A stretch of 64,000 nt of DNA. Origin: Alviniconcha marisindica. Lineage: Eukaryota > Mollusca > Gastropoda > Provannidae. The stretch's first letter is position 1, and each line of letters opens with the position of its first letter. Shown here one piece after another: positions 1 to 31,834 of the stretch. The position numbers were made by a program, and so were the translations under genes. A model generated the notes under the pieces. That model made no database searches and was not told where the DNA came from. It saw nothing but the letters and a program-made list of their open reading frames with translations. Location: assembly GCA_018857735.1 (NCBI GenBank), contig JABMCL010001079.1, forward strand, positions 167,501-231,500. The letters run 5' to 3'.

Positions 1-359
1 AGCGGCCTACTTTATAGGCAGAGTTAATTAGAACTCATCATGGAGGCGTCAGTCATGGCCGTGGGGAGGACGGTGGAGGGGGCCGCGGGGGGGGGGCGGG
101 GGGGGGGGGGGGGGGGGGGGGGGGGCTGAAGTATTAGTGCCACTGTTTCAGCTGCGTATGAGTGACAGTGTAAGTCATTCAGCTGGGACTATGTATTGGG
201 CTTTCCGCAAGAGCCCATTCCTTTGATGGAACCGTGAAGGAGAAAGATATTAGTCATCACTGAGTTCAAGGACTGTAGATTGTAAGCGGCCCAGCAGTGT
301 TGGAGGTCGCCGGAGCGACAGTTGGCCGCGAAGGCCAAGACCTCTCGGGCCACATTATA

Positions 360-393
<34 letters not shown>

Positions 394-1925
394 ACGAGTT
401 CATCATAGCCAGTGACGCCGTGAAGGGCGACGGCCACTGTACTGCGACTCAGAATGACTAGAAGGGGAACGCAAATCAGTTCTGACGTAGGCCTATTCCT
501 GTTGATAACGTCAGCGTCAGTGTTAGCGGTGATGCCTGACCCCGCCACTGCAGGTCTACTGTCCGATCGGGCACAGCCATTATCACGCCAGTCAGTCCGG
601 CTACACATTTCGACTCGGCACTCGAACGGCCTAAATAAAACCCACTTCCGCGACCTCATAAACTAGGTCAAGCAATCTTCACAGAAACAATAATGACACT
701 CTCAGTAGTTCGGTACCGCGCCGCCGCCCCATGTCAGCACCAATTAAATCACGAATCATCAGCTGTTGCCTTTAACTGTTGCGTTTATTAAACGCGTCGC
801 CGCTTTCCGACGTTGCGAAACCGATGTATGAGAGAGGACACTTATGAAAAGTGTCGGTAACTGATGTACTGACAATGTGTTCCGTGTCGGGCCTAGACTG
901 GCTGACAGTTCCGCAACTGAATTTCACCGACTGATTGGTTAACGACTACAGACTGCGTGTTTCGCCTTCGTCGGGAATCGCTGGCGTATACTGATGTCAA
1001 CTGTATATATGAATATTTTAATTCACACATGCGCCATTAGTAATTACTACCACACTGTAGCCCCTAGTCGTCTTGTGATTGCGGGAACTGAAAACCTCGT
1101 GGGCCGTCGACCTCGGCACGCGCGTAGCTAGGTATTCAGTTATATATTATGATGCTGGATAGTGCATCAGTGCTTTGCGAGAGAAAAAAAGAAAAGAAAA
1201 GGTACGACACAGAACAAAGAGATTAGTGTCACATCGAGTTGGTTTAAAAACGCGACATGTAGCCACAACAAAGGCGAGAGAGAACTGGTGACCACGGGGG
1301 TATTTGGCGGTCAGTGTGTCATTGCAGTTTGGTTTGACGATTGCTTGACCTAGTTCACGAGGTCACGGAAGTGGGCTCTAGGCCTAATGGGAAATCTTTC
1401 AGATTGACCTATGACCTTTAAAGTGTACACGGTTTTACGTATGCTGTGTTCTTGCTGCAACGAAGACAAAGAATACTTTTAAGTAACTTATAACGGACAT
1501 TGTGTATGTTAGCGATTCCATCACAAAATTTTATAAATCGTTTTGATCATTGGACAGGATTATATTTTTGTTCAGAAAGAGTGTAATATCCTTGCGCACA
1601 ATCATGGAGTCGGTAAGCCCGTACAGCTTGTGGTGAGTGTGTGAGGTCTGTCATCATGATGGATCCATTTTCTTGTCGGCATCGAAGTGATGAAGAGTGA
1701 AGATTGACTTTGCAACTGGTATTCATTCATTAGGTGTGTGTCATGTTGAGATCGTAATATCTGAAGTAGATCGGCTATGTGCCTGGAAATCGAACGACTG
1801 ACCCTAGCTGCTGATTCTCCGAGAGCCAACTTGCTTTGATTTTGTTTTGAAGAAGACGGGTTTGATTTCATTGACGCTGAAGTCCTGGAATGACCTGCAA
1901 CTAATAGATCTAGTACAGTTTAAAA
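1..1925. promoter_or_regulatory. PTEN upstream region, putative promoter and 5'UTR
   Basis: No convincing coding exon is seen here on either strand. CpG dinucleotides are frequent at about 30-120, 400-660, 700-1000 and 1080-1130, unlike the A+T-rich DNA downstream, which suits a promoter/CpG-rich segment for the gene starting at 1926. The transcription start cannot be placed. A minimal uORF (ATG ACC TGC AAC then TAA, 1890-1904) lies 21 nt before the PTEN ATG. A (TA)n-(CA)n microsatellite lies at about 358-391. Confidence 0.45.
87..125. repeat. poly-G tract, interrupted once
   Basis: Ten G, one C, then 28 G. It is a G-quadruplex-capable homopolymer in the GC-rich segment upstream of PTEN. Its length may be affected by sequencing or assembly error. 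Confidence 0.9.
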
Positions 1926-19593
<17,668 letters not shown>

Positions 19594-22500
19594 CCGAGGC
19601 TGTTCACTGAATAGATTGTTTGTTTGAGTAGCAGTTTTCAAACCAGTGCCTACTGGTAATCCGAGAGGGGAAGAGGTGGTGGGGGGGGGGGGGGGGGGGG
19701 GGGTGCGCTTTTGCATGGATGTGACTTTTTTTGTTGGTCTTGTGAGGGTTGTGAAGGGTACTACATCTTTGATGTGGTAACATGGTAAAGGTAGAGATTG
19801 CAAAAATGATGCATATTTGACGTCGTTTTGTCTAAAAGTGCAAAATGATACTTCTGTGCCACTCCACAAACTTGAGTCTCTTTTTGGAACTGGGATCAGG
19901 GGAGGAGGTTTGGAAGAGGCTTCAGCACTGGCAGTGGTATTCCAAGATATATATGTTATTGCTACTTTCAGATGTCACAACGACAAAGAGAGGCTGATGG
20001 GTTTGGGAACATTGCGAGCAACGAAGAATTTCTGGAAGGCATGGCTATGCTTCTGTACTTGCAAAGAGTGTGCCTACGTGTGAAGTGCTGGCAGAGGGGT
20101 CACTACGAGTGTCCCCCAGAACATGTCCGATCTATCTGATTGCATTGTGTAAATAACCACTTTGTCAAAGATGCCATATTTGTGCAGGCTGTTGCACTGC
20201 ACTCTGTTGAACTGAATCCATTACGAACAGTAAGAGTTATGTCTTGTTACTTGCATGATTGTAGATACCTTATCTCCATGTTGAAAGGTAAGCCCCATTG
20301 TGACGAATGCTGGCAGGATCAACATGAGACTGCCTGCGTGTACGTGTAGATATATATGCGTATTTTTAATGTGAACTTTGATTTTGTTTATGTTATCTAG
20401 CTGCGTGGGAAAATGTGAGTCTATGTGATGATTAGTGTTTGGCTGTCTGGTCAGCTAGCTGTGTTGAAAAGCCTAAGTTTGGATTTTCTGGTGCACCATA
20501 AGCATTGTCAAGCTTAAACTGTGTAGTGGTAGCTCTTTTGAGCTTTCCTTTTTCATACCTCTTTCAGTGACCTTGACCTTACTTTAAAGTCACATCAGTA
20601 TCAAACAGTTGAAATGGAGAATTGTATTGCTCTGTCCATGTGTTTTTTAACATCATCAAGTTTAAACTTTGCATGATTGTAACATGCACAGACCAGATCA
20701 AGCATGTAATGCTCTTTCTGGCTTTAGTATATATTTTTTTTAAATATAAAAATACACTAATTTCTTGACTCTAAAAAAACACTGGAACAGATATTTCCTT
20801 TGACATGCAGTCTTTCCTTTGAGTTTGACTGTTCGTACTGGTTTGGTGATTGTCCTCACTATAAGGTCACATGGGCATCCATATGGCATAACTGCAGGTT
20901 TTGTTCAAATGAGTAAGTTGTGGTGGTGATCCGTTTTCAGGGTCATGGGATTTCTTAAGCCTATTTGTGAATTCAAGGTGGCTGAGCATCTGCTTTTTTT
21001 GCTTAACAAAGGAAGCCTTGTTTTGTCTTTGCGGGGCTTAAGTATGAGTTCTTACTGTGTAAGTGTAGTGGGACAAAGAACATGAGTACAGCTCTGGGGT
21101 CTCATGACTGTACCAGCTCTTCAAAATCCTTCCCTCTAGGCTTTTTGGGTTCTCTTTTTGTGAGCTTTGCCTGGTGTCAGTGCAAACTTTCTCCAAGTTT
21201 TCATTTAAGCCGTGAACAACACTGGTGCATCTTAACGGACCAGGTTTTGGGCAGTTTGAAATAAGACAACTGTTGAAAACTGTATTCGTGTGGTGAGAGT
21301 GTCACATTGCTTTGTGGCGCAAACTTTGTGTTTTAGGGAGTGTATGTTGAGAGAATTTCTTTTGTAAATATTGAACCCAAACAGTTTTTAAGAATATATT
21401 TTAATGTTTTATATTGTGTGGTGGAAATGTCATGCAGCCTCTTGAGACCAGACTTTTGCATTTTGTAATAGATCTAGGTTTGAGTGATTACTTACTGACC
21501 GTCGAAGAAGTTTTGCCAAAACCTGTAAAATTGATGTGAATGATGAATGAGCAAGTGTGTCTTAGATTAATTATTAAGGCTGGATCCTTTGTTGACGGTA
21601 TTGCCTACCAGGTGCAAAAGGATGTTTGAAAACAAGACCACATAATTATGAACTTGCCATGGCTGACCTTGTACTGAAGAAGCAAAGGATGTTTATCCCT
21701 ACTGTTTTTGACATGCATGAACAAAATGTGAGTTCATGCAATGATCGGTATTCGGCTGGCCGCACAGCCCTCTGGACAGCCACTGGCCAGCTAGCCTGCC
21801 ATGATACAGACTGAAGTGTCAATTGATATTGATTTTGGCAGCATTAATGTGATCAGTATCAAACTTGGCACGATGGCAGCGCTTGTGGAGGTTCAGCTGT
21901 TTGTACTGCTGTCAGTAACCTTGACTTTATTTGAAAGTCACAGTGGCATCACGCAGTTGAAAATGAGAGTTGTATTACTTGGTAGGTGTGCTGTCCAGTT
22001 CAGACTGCATGACTGTGAGTATTTGGATGAGATCAGGGATTACAAGACATAAAGGTTTTGAGGGTGGCTTGCAACAAAGGGAGATACCTGATATTTCTTG
22101 ACTTGCCAGGACGTTCTCCAATGGTGTTCGTGCAAAGGCTGTGAAACTTTGCATGATTTTAACCTCTTCTGAGCAGCACCCATTTGTACCACTCTTGGTG
22201 ACCTTGATCTTATCTGAGCGTCTCGCGGATGCCCACAACAGTGAAGCTGCAAAATGTGTTTGCTCAGTAAGGTCCCTGACCAGTTTAAACTTTTCACAGT
22301 TGCGACATACATTGACAAGTTCATGAACAAAAAGCTTGTCGTGAGGTTTGCATGTATTTGAGGGAGATTGGGCAAGGATTTAACCCCATTTCTTTCTTGC
22401 AAACTAGAGATGTAAAATCTTTTACATTTTGGACAAAGGTATAACCTCCACTGAGTTTCCAAACTTCGGTACCAGTTCAGTGATCATGATCAAATTTTAA

Positions 22501-23046
22501 TGTCACAGTGGGATCCAAAAGATAAGTGCATTTTAAAATAATGTTTTTTAACAATTTGTAAGTTGTTTTTTCTCAGCATGTTCCGTTTTGATTTTTTTTT
22601 AAAGTCTTCATAACTGTTGTGTACAAACAACAGACATACATCAAAACAAAACAAATACAAGAAATGAAATACTCTCTTCTGTTTTTTTATCTGGACAAAA
22701 TTCAGAGCCATCAGAGAAAGAGTTTTGATGATGTTGCTGACATTTTGCGCTTGATAACATCATTGTGGTCTTGCTGTGACAAGAAATACCGATATGGAAT
22801 GGTTGTAGAGTGCAAAAGGAATCCTCAGTAATAATTATTAAATCAAAATGTCTTCATAAAAGATAGAACTTCTGCTGGTTGATTTTGCACCAGGACATTA
22901 CTACCAGTAATATTCTACACATATGCAATTTTGTATTTAATCAAAAAAAAAAAAAAAAAAAGATACAGTGATGTTTATAAAGGGAAAAACTCTATTCATT
23001 TCTTGGCATTGTAAAATCATTGAGGGACTGAGTAACGTCAAATAAA
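19594..23046 (+). other. probable PTEN 3'UTR
   Basis: No coding sequence is seen. It contains a 23-G tract (about 19680-19702), 87 bp after the stop, and several diverged copies of a repeat with GTGACCTTGACCT and a matching TCAC-ended arm (20567, 21912, 22198). The first AATAAA with a following T-rich tract that I can see is at 23041-23046. Vertebrate PTEN also has a multi-kilobase 3'UTR. The 3' end is inferred. Confidence 0.4.
23041..23046 (+). terminator. candidate PTEN poly(A) signal
   Basis: AATAAA followed about 25-35 nt later by TTGAGTTGATTTTTTTG, a U-rich downstream element. Later candidates exist near 29174 and 34256. Confidence 0.35.
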
Positions 23047-26000
23047 GACACTTTCCTGCTTGTCTCCTTGAGTTGATTTTTTTGTTACCATCATGTATGT
23101 GTGGGGGTTTTCATTTTCAAATGTGAGTCACTTGAGCGTTTGCTCTCTATGTTAGTATGTGATGTGTGTATGTGTTATTTGTTTGCTCTGTTTTTGAGTT
23201 ACAGTGATACAATTTCTCTGTTTTATTCCAATTTTGTTTGTCTTTACACACAGGATTGTGGACATAAAAATGATGATGGAAGAAAAAAAGAGACGGTTGA
23301 GGAAAGTTGACATCAAAATTCCATTTCCAGGCAGCAGATGATAACCATTGAGGTGAGCAACTGGAATGGAATTGTTGAATTTTGACTGGCGGGGAAAAAT
23401 CATGCAAGTCACATGCCATGACAAGTGTGCCTGGGTGTGAGATCATTGGTGAAACTAAAGTGTAGGTTGTCTCAGCAGTGCTGCGTTGAAAGGTATACCA
23501 GCCCTTGAGCTTCAAATTTCCTCCACAGTTGTTGACCGTGACCTAATTTTAAGGTCACAGAAGAGACAAAAGGTATAACCACCAAGCTGCCTATTTTGGT
23601 ATGTTCTTTCTCTATCAAGTTCAAACAGCCCATGGTTGTTGCAGACATCGACATGATCGCACGGTCTGCTTTTCATAACTTTGGCTTGTACTTAAGGGAG
23701 TGGGTTGTTTCCAGACTTCTGGCAAAAACTCGACTCAGGCCTTTTTCTCAGAGAGACTGTTAATGACATCTTTGTCTTCCAGACTGAGCTGCCTGTTTTG
23801 ATGACCTTCATTCAATTCCAAGGCCATGGCATTGTCCGTTGAAACTGAAAATGTTGTTTTTGCTGGACAATTTGTTGCCTGGTTTAGTTGAAGCTTTTGT
23901 AGAATTGTTTTATGTAGAGACTTGATCGTAAATGTAATGTTTTTAGTGACGTTAGTGCGTATTTTAGGGCGGCAGTTGATAGGTGTCATCGTTGGTATTT
24001 CCTTGGGTGCGATACCTTTAAAACTGTGCCTGGTAAGAACCACCATCAGGCATTACACATTCATACTGGTTTCTGTGACCTTGACCCTTTTGAAAGTCAA
24101 AGGCGAGTTTAAAAATCACGGTGAAAGTCTTTATTTTGGTTTTTATTGGTTTGGGAACGTTTGCAGCATTTGCTCTTCTGGTATGATCTAGCTTTCAATT
24201 TTGGGGGAAGAAGACTTATTAAAAATGTAATACTTTATGCATATGTCAGATATGGTATTGTTTGCATCAGCTTTCTAAGCTAAGAAGAGTTGAAAGGAGC
24301 AATTACCCAAAGTTTAAAGTGTAAACTCTAGGCTGTGTAAAAACAATAGCGCCTGTTACTATACCCTTGATGGACATTCTTGTATCATTGCCAGTGACAG
24401 CATGGATTTTACTCTCTCAACTGGCTTGTTAGCACCATTAAAAAACAAAAACAACCCCGAAACTAAACAAAGCGAACAACCACTGCTGCCCAGAGCAAAC
24501 GGCTGGCAGCGCCATGGAGGTACTGTCTTTCTTGCCCTCCCAGCGCACCCGGCAGATTTTTGTTGTTGGTTTACAACTTGTTTGAAGGATCACTGTGGAA
24601 GAATGCTGCTCTGTCATTTCTCTCTCTGGGATAGTGCTGCCTCTCTGGGAGAGTGCTAAGCGTGAACTAAAAGGGAAGTCAGAGATTCCCCCCTGAGAAA
24701 GAAAAAAGAAAGACAAGAACTTCAAGGTTGAAATGTCCATCGATGATAGATTTTGTTGCTGTTATTTATGTTACGTACTCTGGTTATGTTTTCAAACACA
24801 TTCTCAACTTTACTGATTGATGTATCAAAGATACACTTTCCTCGCAACCTGGTGAAGATGTTCTCCCATGATTTGGAGATTAAATCGGCTTTGGTCAGCT
24901 GAGGCAAGTTTTGTTTTCACTGTGTTGATGGAGTTTCCCTTTGTTAGGCAAGGATTCTGTTTTCTGGATTTTGTACTGCTGTTAAACTGATTGTCTCAGT
25001 GTCAGTTTGTTGATTGGTTCGTTGGTTCGGTGTTTGTGAATTGATTCTCGTCTCTTAACAGTTTTGTATGTTTGTCCTCTTTTTTCACCTTGAGACGTTT
25101 TGTGTGTGAGCTGCTAGCATAAGTCTGTTGATATTGACGTGTGTGATAATCAAAAGGGTGAATATTTGATACCATGGTTATTGCATTTGGTCTTTCACGG
25201 TGCTTTTGGGCCTGAGCTTTGTGAACATCCCGTTGAGCACGTCTATCAGTTGTTGTCAAGTCATGAAACGGTTGAGCATAGTCAGTTGGCTCATCTTTAA
25301 GTGCAGTGCTAAAGTGATTTTAGCCATTTTTTTTTTTTAACTTGCTGAAGGAGAGAGATTACCGGTAAAAACATATTTCCCTTTTTGATGTGTCCTTGGG
25401 TGCTTATGATTTCTTACTGTTGTATTTTTGTAGGTGGTATGTGTTTTAAAGAAAGTTCTGGGTTGTTTGGTGTTTGTGTGTGTGTGTGTGCGCGTGTGTG
25501 TGTGTGTGTGTGTTGTTAGTAAGATGTTTTAGCTGCTGTCTGGTTGCAGATCAAGAGGCGCTTAGTTTCTGTGTGCATTGACATAAATTGTTTTGTGGAT
25601 GTTTACACTATTAGAGCAAGGAGACTCGAGGGTCTGAAGCCAGGAGGAGGGTACAAGCATGAAGCAGGCATTTCTGATGGAGAATATTTTTCATTGCCCA
25701 TATTGGGTCTTGTCAATTTTAAAAAAAGAATTTTTTTGATGTGTGTGTGTGTGTGTGTGTGCGCGCGTCTGTGTATGTGGTCAGATGCAAAATTCAAAAT
25801 GAATATGAAGCTTTTACAATGCTTGCCGTTGTGAAATCTACAGTATAATAAAAAATAATAATAAAAATCTGGAGTACATTTTAAAACCAAATCGGTACAA
25901 AAGTTCTGAAATGATTAAAAAACAAACCAAAAAAACAAAGAGCTGAGGGAACGTAAGCAAAACAGAAATAGTATGACCGTTTTGAAAATCCCGTTACAGT

Positions 26001-26247
26001 ACAACCCCTTTCAGATGCAGTGGCTGGGACGGGACCATCAGTGTACTTCCTCCTGGCTGAAATGTGTTTAAAACAAAAAATGAATTAAGAAAGAGCATAG
26101 TCGGGATTTGGGGATCACTTTTAGGCAAAGCAGACTCCCACCTTCTGGGAAATGACTTTACGGCACTCCAACTGTACTGTACCCCAGTTGGGCTAAGGAA
26201 GCGCACGATACAGATTCTGCTGCTAAAAACTGTAGTTGTCTGCCTGA

Positions 26248-26447
26248 AGAAGAGAAGCTTTGCTGTTGGTTTGATCTGTATTATGCTTTGGAAAATCAGA
26301 AGAGAAGCTTTTCTGTCGGTTTGATCTGTATTATGCTTTGGAGAATCAGAAGAGAAGCTTTTCTGTCGGTTTGATCTGTATTATGCTTCGGAAAATCAGA
26401 AGAGAAGCTTTTCTGTCGGTTTGATCAGTATTTGTGCTTCGGAAAAA
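26248..26447 (+). repeat. 50-bp tandem repeat, 4 copies
   Basis: Exact 50-bp spacing with copies starting at 26248, 26298, 26348 and 26398. The unit begins AGAAGAGAAGCTTTTCTGTC and continues GGTTTGATCTGTATTATGCT. The middle copies differ by only one or two bases; the last is the most diverged. Confidence 0.95.
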
Positions 26448-28951
26448 GGCTGCGTGGAATTCTGTGTGCAATGGTGATGGTTTGCCATGCTGGGCTTCTA
26501 GATTGGCCCAGGCCTTTGCTGAGAGGTCACAGTGCCATGCATTGTGCTGCTGTGTTGAACGTCTCTGGTATGCATTTTTCAGCTGATGCAAAAAAACAGG
26601 AGCACAACCTTCATAAGTGGGGAAAACCCCAGAGTAATTTTGAAAATGCTTTGCAGGCTGTATTATTTCTTCATATTCCAAGTCAGAGAGTGTATTGTAA
26701 ACCTGTACCCATTGTGAATACTTTTCTTGGTACAAATACAACAAATACGGTGTGTTCAGCACATTTTTAGTTTTGAGCATTGGAGAAATAACCGTTGGAA
26801 TTCGCACATCCTTGCATTGCAAAGCACCAGAGATGGGTTAGCTCTTGCAGCTGGTAATTGTAATGTCTTTTACATTTTCATAGGGATAACCACACACAGA
26901 ACCAAAGTGTCCAGAACTAGTCAGGACATAAAACAACAACAGCAACAAGAATAGTGTCCTGCCTTGTTAAGTTGATGATCTTGCTGGGTATGTTCCTGTT
27001 TTGTCAAATATTTCATGTGCCTGTGAGAAAGAGCAGCTTATAATTTTTTCTTGCCCCTTGCAGCCTCTTGATGATGTGATTTAAATGGCAAAAGAATCAT
27101 GCTTTAAGACTAAGAATGAGTGGTGCTTATTATCCACTCTTGTTAAAATATAAGTGTTGTCTGTTCCGTTGACTGACTGCTGATGATGGGCTGGTCTCGA
27201 CTATTTGTCCTGTCAAACAACGGGACTGGAAATTAATATATGTAGCCTGCGCTTGACACTCAGAATTGACATGCCACCTAAGGTTGAAGTTACTCACCTT
27301 GGTTTATGTGAACTGAGGAATTGAGGTCATAAAAACCATGATTTTTGCAGGGAATTAACTGTTGTACTGAGGCGTGTGTTAATTTTGAGTTGTGTAAGAC
27401 AGTCTGGAGAAGTTTATGATACCATTCATTCTGTGAGCTGTATTGGCTAACCCTATAAATCAAATGCATATCTTAAATATTACTCCGCCCAAGGTTCACA
27501 GCTTGTGTAGTTTGGAAAAGGAAAACAAAAACATGAGAGAAAAAAAAACCCCACATAGTCTTCACATCTACCAAATGCAGAAAGGATGAAGTTCCTTTAG
27601 ACTTTTAAGTGAGCTAAAAGGAAAACCTGATCAAGAGAGCACTTTGATGTACATGCATCCAGTTTGAATACATCAATAGCTGAAATTTGAGACCAAACTC
27701 AGATAGTTCTTATTAGAGCAATAACAGTGTGATATTTTTTTTAAAACAACCATGATAGATGTGTAGGTGGCTCGCGCATGATGAAATGCTCTTGGAAGAA
27801 CAAAGCGAAAGATTAGTAAAACAGAGACATATGACTGGTTTTTAAACATCCACTCAGCTGTGCAGGTCACGCATGTTGGGAAGCTGTAGAGCACACACCA
27901 AAGACATGACTCACCGAGACAGTGCGGTCCTTTGTACAGCCTACTAGAAAAGAGTGACAACAGATTTCCATTGGCTCAAACTGACTCAGCCTTCCGTTTC
28001 TTCTACTGACGACAGCCGAAACACCACATGAACCATGCAGTGCCATCAGAAAGAAGAAGTGTCATAATTATGCCATTATACGTCATTCCTTTACCTCTGA
28101 TTTTGTCACTCGCAGCAAAGATGCTACATGTATACACTCTCCTTAGGCGATCATCCATCAGAAGGGCCTTAACTCTCTGTGCCCATCTCTACGTTTCGGT
28201 GATGACTGTGCTGTCTTGGTGCATGCGGTGTTTTTGTTCTCACATACACACTAAACAGGACCTATAAATTTACAGTTGCAGTGGCTTCACAGTGACTTCC
28301 CCATCCCCAATAAAAGTAAACAACCCCCCACCCCCACCCCTGAACCATGCAGGTTAGAAACAGTTTGTTATTTTGTCTCCACATTGTTATGTCTTGCTTA
28401 CGATTGCAGTTAATGATTACCTGTTCTCTTAGCTAATAAGTACAAATGGTAAGTGCCTGAAGAATGCCTCCACTTTTAACTTTGTCACCAATGTTGTCCA
28501 TGTATATATATATATTATACCTCACTGCGGTAGTCTATGTTGGCAGCTGAAGTTAACCTTGTCTAATGCATCCATGTTTGGCATTGCATATAGGACTGCC
28601 TGTTGGTTACAGAGATATGAGTGTACATGTACAGTGATAGCATCAAGTGGAACAATTTGAGCGTGTATTTATTAGTTGTTTGGTATTAAATCAGGGGGTG
28701 TTGCCCACTGAATAGACCACCTCTGTTGGTTGCTGTCTTTCCCTGGCCATTTTTTTCTTCTCTCTCACTTTTCCTTTGTTTCGTGCTTGTTGGTGTTGAA
28801 ACAGTTGTCATTGTTGAAGTTTGTTGGTCCACAGTGGGTTCTTGCGTGGATGTGAATTTATGTCACATTAGACAGTCTGTCTTGACATTTCATTAGACAT
28901 GCATGCGCACGCACCTGCGCACACACACACACACACACATCTGTGTGTACA

Positions 28952-28982
<31 letters not shown>

Positions 28983-31834
28983 TCCACATGAGCTCAAAAA
29001 TTACACCTGTTCTGAGTAAATGCTTCATAAGTGAGCTTGGTCTTCTTCTTTTCTTCTTTTTTTCTTTTTCTTCAGTGCAGCAGTGCATGAATGACAAATG
29101 TGATTGTAGATGAGCTCATTGTTTAGGCCATTGTAAAAGGAACACAAGCTACATGTTCCATGTCTTTGGAAACAATAAAAACTTGTTCAACCCAAACTTG
29201 ATATATAATTGCAAAATCTTTGATACGCGTAACCACATGAAGTAAGCCCACAAGTCCGCATCTCTTGCTGTATTGTGTAAGATCAATCAAAAATTTGAAA
29301 ATGCTGTCTGTGTGCAGTGGAAAAAAATGTGAAAACTCAAAACACCACTCAACTGTTGAATCTCTTCTCTGGCCTGAGGGGGTGGATGGGGGGGGGGGGG
29401 GGGGGGGTAATGTTTTGGTATTGTCTACTCTGGGAGTTCATTTGTAGGGGGAGGGTGTATGCTTGAATCACCTTGTCCATGTACCCAAAATCTTCTGCTG
29501 CACTTAACCTTTTACAACTAAACTTGGTATGGTAAGTATTGTGAAAAATGATTGCATTGCTATCTTCAAGGTTCATTTCACAAGAGTTTAGATCCTTTTT
29601 TTTTCCTTTAAAAAAAAAATGACTGTCCCATATCTTCTGAACCATTTAACATTTTGCAAACCAGCTAATTGTCATGAACTGGAGTATCGTGCAAAATGTT
29701 TTGATCACTGTATCATTCACAGTGAAGGTAAAGTGAAAAGGAAATGGGGGCAGTGGAAGGGGGGGGGGGAGGGGGGGGGGGGCGAAGAAGGGGGAGAGAT
29801 AAAGTGAAAAAGAAATGGGGGGGGGGGGAAGAAAGAGAAGAGATTCAAGTGTTGCAGCTAGCTTAAGGGCTACATCTCTTTGGTCTTCTTGCTTGGGCAA
29901 CATCCACAAGCAACATTCATTCCTGATAATTACTGGAGGTGATGCATGATGCGTGCAACACAGGCAAGCTAGGATTTTTGTTGCTTTGTGCATCCACTGC
30001 GGGTATTGATTTTTTATATATATCTTTTTTTTTACCATGGCTGTTATTGATGAGAAACGAAACCAAGTTTACAAATTCAATATAATCACGTCAGAAAGAG
30101 ACAACTTGAACATGGGTCATTTTGGCAAAATCCAACTGGCTGACCCAGTTTTCAGCTCCTGTGGTCCTACCTAATACCAGTTTAAGGGGGCATTTTGAAA
30201 TAAACCTCTTCTACCTGTTTGACAAATCACGTTTTGAGAAAGCCATCTGTATACTCCTGTTTGTGGGCCTGCATTTTTTGAAACTTCTAAACCTTTACCT
30301 ATTTACACTCTGTTTCCTCGGGTATCATTGCCAAACAAATTATAATGAAAGAGGGCATGTACTAACATAATCCGGGGGTGGGGGGTGGGGGAAGTATTTT
30401 TCAGTGCATGGTGACAAACGTTACTTTGCTTGATTTTGTTTTTGCAACAGAACACGGACATTGGATAGAACAACTTGAAGTAACTCTCACCTGTTTGTAG
30501 GGTGGCCGTTTTATTTCTCCTGTAAACTGGCAATTTTTCCATTGTGTCCTTGATGTTTTTTTGTTTTTGTTTTCTGCTAGTATGCTTCCTGATTTTGTGA
30601 ACATCAGTTTCTTTGTAAATAAGTCCATGCTGTTTGTGTTGTCTACCAAGCAGCCACTTTGTCACAGCTTTTCTCTCGACAAATGTTGTGTATATTCTGT
30701 TGGTTGGTGTACATAATTTTGTTTGTAATATTTTTTTCTCCATCTGATTGCAGTCACAGCTCCTTGATGATTTTATCACAACTGCAACATTATTAGAATG
30801 CTTATTATATAGCGAAGCTTGTAAGTGTTGTTGATGGAAGTAGAATGACTGTCATAAAAATTATATAGTGCACATGGTATGTATGTGATTTATGCTTGAT
30901 GTTTTTGTTTGTTTGTTTACAAACTGCAGCAGTAGCAGTGCTGGAGAGTTGCAATGACCTTCACATTATTTGTTTGTTTGGAAGTCGTTGAATGAGTCTG
31001 AGAAGTGCTTTGATAAAAATAAAAGGTCTACAAATTGTATGCACATTTTTTTCTTCATATAATTAGTTTTAAATGTTGACCCAAGTAATGAGTGCTGTCA
31101 GTCAATATTATTTATATCTGCGTGTGCGCTCTTATTACTGTCAGTGTCATCATGAACCAAATTGAATTTAAACAGTGTAGGGGTACCCTTCAAGTTCATT
31201 GTGTAAAAGCAGTCGGTTACAGGGACTAGCACTTATTAACATGTTGGTCTGTTAATATAGAAAAGGCAACAACACAGGTATACATGCCTGTACATGCAAT
31301 GTATTCCAAGATCTTTTGAGAATGTTTCCACACTGCAGTTAGTTATTATTTTTGAGAGTTACTCGTGTTGTACCAGGTAAATTAAATGTACATTCGCAGT
31401 CGAGTGTTGCCCTTTAAATTGATGCATGCGCCTCTGTTTGTATGGGGCTTCAAACACACACAAAAAGAAGCTTATGTACTAAGTTTGTTGCTCATGCCTG
31501 CCCAAGTTTGTTTGTTTGTTTTTGTTTGTATGTGTGACTGGATCTGTTGTGCTTTAGATTGTTGACTTTATCATAGTCACTGCAGGTTTTCGTAGAGAGA
31601 CGATCGGGACTGATACAGTAGATCCCACCACTGAAGTCACTGTCAGCAACCAGATGCACTGGGAAGTTGCTTGCCAATGTGTGTCTGAGCTGTGTCAAGC
31701 AGCACCACAGCTGAAGAACTGCAATGATACTCTTTAACGCCTTCTCACTCTTTAGTCCCTTTACTGCCCCAGCCCCCGAAGGGAGGCCAGGGATGTCCGA
31801 TGTCAACCGCCTGTCTGGAATCTCAGGGCTGTCA

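Noticed and set aside
1..1925. a divergent gene upstream of PTEN, as in mammals
   Set aside because: No minus-strand frame with ATG, splice signals and similarity could be found in the available sequence.
26346..26822. 158-residue minus-strand open frame
   Set aside because: It begins at a non-ATG codon. Its C-terminal part (repeated SIIQIKPTEKLLF) is translation of the 50-bp tandem repeat.
31492..31806. 104-residue minus-strand frame
   Set aside because: The start codon is TTG, there is no domain, and it lies in repeat-rich intergenic DNA next to a duplicated retroposon.
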